Below are positions 8,289 to 10,000 of a stretch of DNA of 10,000 nt, one piece after another (the stretch's first letter is position 1; each line of letters opens with the position of its first letter). Source of the stretch: Botryococcus braunii. Taxonomy: Eukaryota > Chlorophyta > Trebouxiophyceae. The stretch is taken from NCBI GenBank assembly GCA_002005505.1, contig MVGU01001116.1:1-10000 (forward strand), given 5' to 3'. The position numbers were made by a program, and so were the translations under genes. The notes below the pieces were generated by a model that searched no databases, was not told the origin of the DNA, and worked only from the letters and a program-made list of their open reading frames with translations.

Positions 8289-8828
8289 TCAGCATTTGGG
8301 AGCCGTATGGGATGTATTTGGGAACTGCTTGGGAGATTTCAGTTTTTGGGATGGTTTTGGAAATCAGTATTTTTGGGGGCAGTTTGGGACACATCCCTTT
8401 TTAGGAGGTTCATGGGAACCAATATGGGACGCGATTGGGAAATCAAGGATTTTGGGACCTGCTTGGGGGCCAACTTTGGGATGCTGTTGGGATACTGTAT
8501 TCTTGGGAGGGTTTTGGGACTCACTTATCTTGGGAGCAGCTTGGGACACATCGTTTTTGGGAGGTTGATGGGAATTAATATGGGACACGTTTGGGATATC
8601 ATGGATTTTGGGACCTGCTTGGGGGGCAAGTTTGGGAACCTGTTGGGATCCTGTATTTTTGGGAGCCTGATGGGAAATTTTTTTGGGAATAGTTTGGGAA
8701 CGCGGGGTTTTTGGGACCTGCTTGGGATCCAATCTTGGGACATGTTTGGGACATCCGAGATTTTGGGACTTTTTTTGGGAACCCCTGGGACCCTTTTGGG
8801 ACCTCTTTGGGAGAAAATCCTTTCCACT
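8289..8828 (+). repeat. Degenerate TGGGA-family repeat block 3, with an approx. 156-bp internal duplication
   Basis: TTGGGA-type cores recur throughout, most often 11 bp apart, with 12-17-bp gaps mixed in. A larger unit is repeated: GGGACACATC at 8386 and 8543 (157 bp apart) and GGGACCTGCTTGGG at 8454, 8610 and 8713 (156 then 103). The block ends in GGGAGAAAATCCTTTCCACT at 8809-8828. A 204-codon plus-strand frame (8307-8921) and minus-strand frames of 193 and 115 codons cross it. Their W/G/L- or P/K/S-rich repeats follow from the DNA repeat, so I do not annotate a gene. Confidence 0.8.
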
Positions 8829-9300
8829 AGTGAAGGGAAGGGCCCTAGTTTTATGACCCCGTCCCCTGCCAATACAACAATTCAACCCAAGGAAGAGGCC
8901 ATCACGCCTGCCACCAAATGATGGCTTGGAGGCCCTCTCATGCATGCGGTTCTAGGGTTTTCCGGATGATCTTTGCCTTAGATGGAGGGGCTGGGGCGGA
9001 CGCAAAATAGGGAGATTGGCGTTGAATGTGTGTTCTCAAACACTGGTTGCGTGTCCCGTGTCTAGTATCGCTGGGAAATCCCATTCGCAACCTTTCTTTT
9101 TTGTTTTAGGTGTCCTTTCCATGGTCAAATGTCCTTGGAGTGGAGTCAGCAGCCAAGTTTAAGGTTCGACTTTAGGTGAAGGGTCCACAGGAGCTCACGG
9201 GGTCACTGAAGTGCGTCCCATATTCCAGTGCATCCAATATGGGTTGTGAAAAACGGAATTTACGGGTGCTACTTTTTGGATCGGATCCTTGGCACAACAT
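8829..9300. other. Unique-looking stretch without a gene
   Basis: There is no open frame of useful length and no RNA gene. A pyrimidine-rich run ending in TTTTAG|GT at about 9092-9111 resembles a 3' splice site but has no matching exon that I can support. Otherwise I see nothing here. Confidence 0.45.
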
Positions 9301-9484
9301 ATTCAGTGTGTGCGCTCCTCAATAATTATATGATAGAATAAACTGGTATGCACTCTATATATGCCTATGTATTATTCAGTGTGTGCGCTCCTCAGTAAGT
9401 ATTCAGTAAGTATTCAGTGTGTGCGCTCCTCAGTAATTATATAAAAGAATAAACTGGTATGCACTCTATACATGCCAATGTATC
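9301..9484 (+). repeat. Two-and-a-part direct repeats of an approx. 72-bp unit
   Basis: ATTCAGTGTGTGCGCTCCTC starts at 9301, 9374 and 9412. The first and third copies continue for about 72 bp with only a few differences, sharing AGAATAAACTGGTATGCACT and ending near TGTAT. The middle copy stops after about 27 bp at CAGTAAGT, and ATTCAGTAAGT is then duplicated once more at 9401-9411. This is a recent tandem duplication with one truncated copy. Confidence 0.9.
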
Positions 9485-9546
9485 TTCTACAGATCTGCTA
9501 GTAATGCTAGCTACCTAGTAATGGAGTAGGTTAAGTTTAAACTTGG

Positions 9547-9581
9547 CACCTGCAGCTGCGCCTGCGCAGGTGCATGCAGGT
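9547..9581. repeat. Compact nested inverted repeat
   Basis: ACCTGCA (9548-9554) pairs with TGCAGGT (9575-9581), and CACCTGC (9547-9553) pairs alternatively with GCAGGTG (9566-9572). A 10-bp palindrome CCTGCGCAGG lies between them at 9561-9570. Two mutually exclusive hairpins are possible. Function unknown. Confidence 0.55.
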
Positions 9582-9661
9582 CATCTGATTTGTAATATTA
9601 AGTGTATTCTCATGATCATAGACTTCTGCAAATGCTGATTTCTTTACATCTCCTACTACTC

Positions 9662-10000
9662 TCCCACTAGTATGAGGCTTCACATGCTCATCCCACATCA
9701 ATCCCACACGCGCCTGGGAACTGTTTGGGATCTTCCCATATCAGTCCCACACGGATCCCATACAAATCCCACGTGCTTCCTGGGATCATTGTTGGATGTC
9801 CCAGATCATTCCCATATCAATCCCACATCATTCCCGTATCAATCCCACATCGATCCCACCCATTCTGTCCCAGATCGATCCCATAAAAGTCCCACATCGA
9901 TCCCACAAATTCTATCCCACATCATTCCCAGATCGATCCCACATCGATCCCACCCACCAGCGATGTGGGATCGGACATTCCGATCCCAGAATCGTACACT
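9662..10000 (-). repeat. TGGGA-family array in reverse orientation, 11-bp period
   Basis: ATCCCAC-type cores, the reverse complement of the TGGGA cores elsewhere, recur with an 11-bp consensus ATC(A/G)ATCCCAC, most regularly from about 9805 to 9950. Between the 11-bp units are occasional 14-bp ones. The array ends in a perfect 13-bp inverted repeat (9934-9946 and 9961-9973, 14-bp spacer) and runs to the window edge. No gene is visible. Confidence 0.85.

Noticed and set aside
8825..8832. CACTA-type transposon terminus (CACTAGTG), also at about 6575
   Set aside because: The octamer is a short palindrome, and no matching inverted terminus or 3-bp target duplication flanks the transposase.
8307..8921. 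204-codon Gly/Trp/Leu-rich frame, with minus-strand Pro/Lys/Ser-rich frames of 193 and 115 codons
   Set aside because: They arise from the TGGGA repeat, which is open in several frames on both strands. No unique domain is present.

Overview
The window reads as nuclear DNA of a microbial eukaryote, most likely an alga. There are no operons or Shine-Dalgarno-led genes. Coding islands are short and separated by very long (CT)n, (GT)n, (CA)n, (GA)n and poly-C tracts. The one recognisable protein is a eukaryotic DNA-transposon transposase. From memory, its motif wording (GDAP, CxxC, a GCHGxSPLxKLPYFD-like block, GNWTMEDYLHW) resembles transposase-domain proteins that are abundant in prasinophyte green algae such as Cymbomonas. 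I could not check this, so the taxon is a guess.

Layout. 1-838: an almost pure polypyrimidine tract running off the left edge. 839-1249: a degenerate TGGGA-repeat block, an alternating purine-pyrimidine tract and a GC-rich perfect inverted repeat. 1344-3184: a 5'-truncated transposase on the + strand, split into two frames near 2528-2543. 3185-3856: apparently non-coding. 3857-4081: a CT/GA hairpin tract with perfect palindromes on either side. 4301-5020: a minisatellite whose 51-bp and 58-bp monomers alternate as a 109-bp higher-order repeat. 5021-5119: a second TGGGA fragment ending in poly-C. 5251-5658: a TATA-like box, short direct repeats and a small ATG-initiated ORF. 6121-6753: a compound microsatellite ordered CT-GT-CA-GA, which is one large imperfect palindrome, followed by TG tracts and a G13/C15 pair. 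6815-6912: diverged minisatellite monomers. About 6974-7630: a coding segment with a basic, NLS-like tail. 7907-8101: another CT tract. 8289-8828: the longest TGGGA block. 9301-9484: 72-bp direct repeats. 9662-10000: the TGGGA family in opposite orientation, with an 11-bp period.

The genes show no shared pathway. The transposase looks like a decayed element. The ORFs at 5344 and about 6974 could be two exons of one host gene with the large microsatellite palindrome in the intron, but that is inference. The most unusual content is the non-coding repeat architecture. A TGGGA family with about 11-bp spacing ends three times in the same 20-bp motif, and a 109-bp higher-order minisatellite has a distant relative 1.8 kb away.
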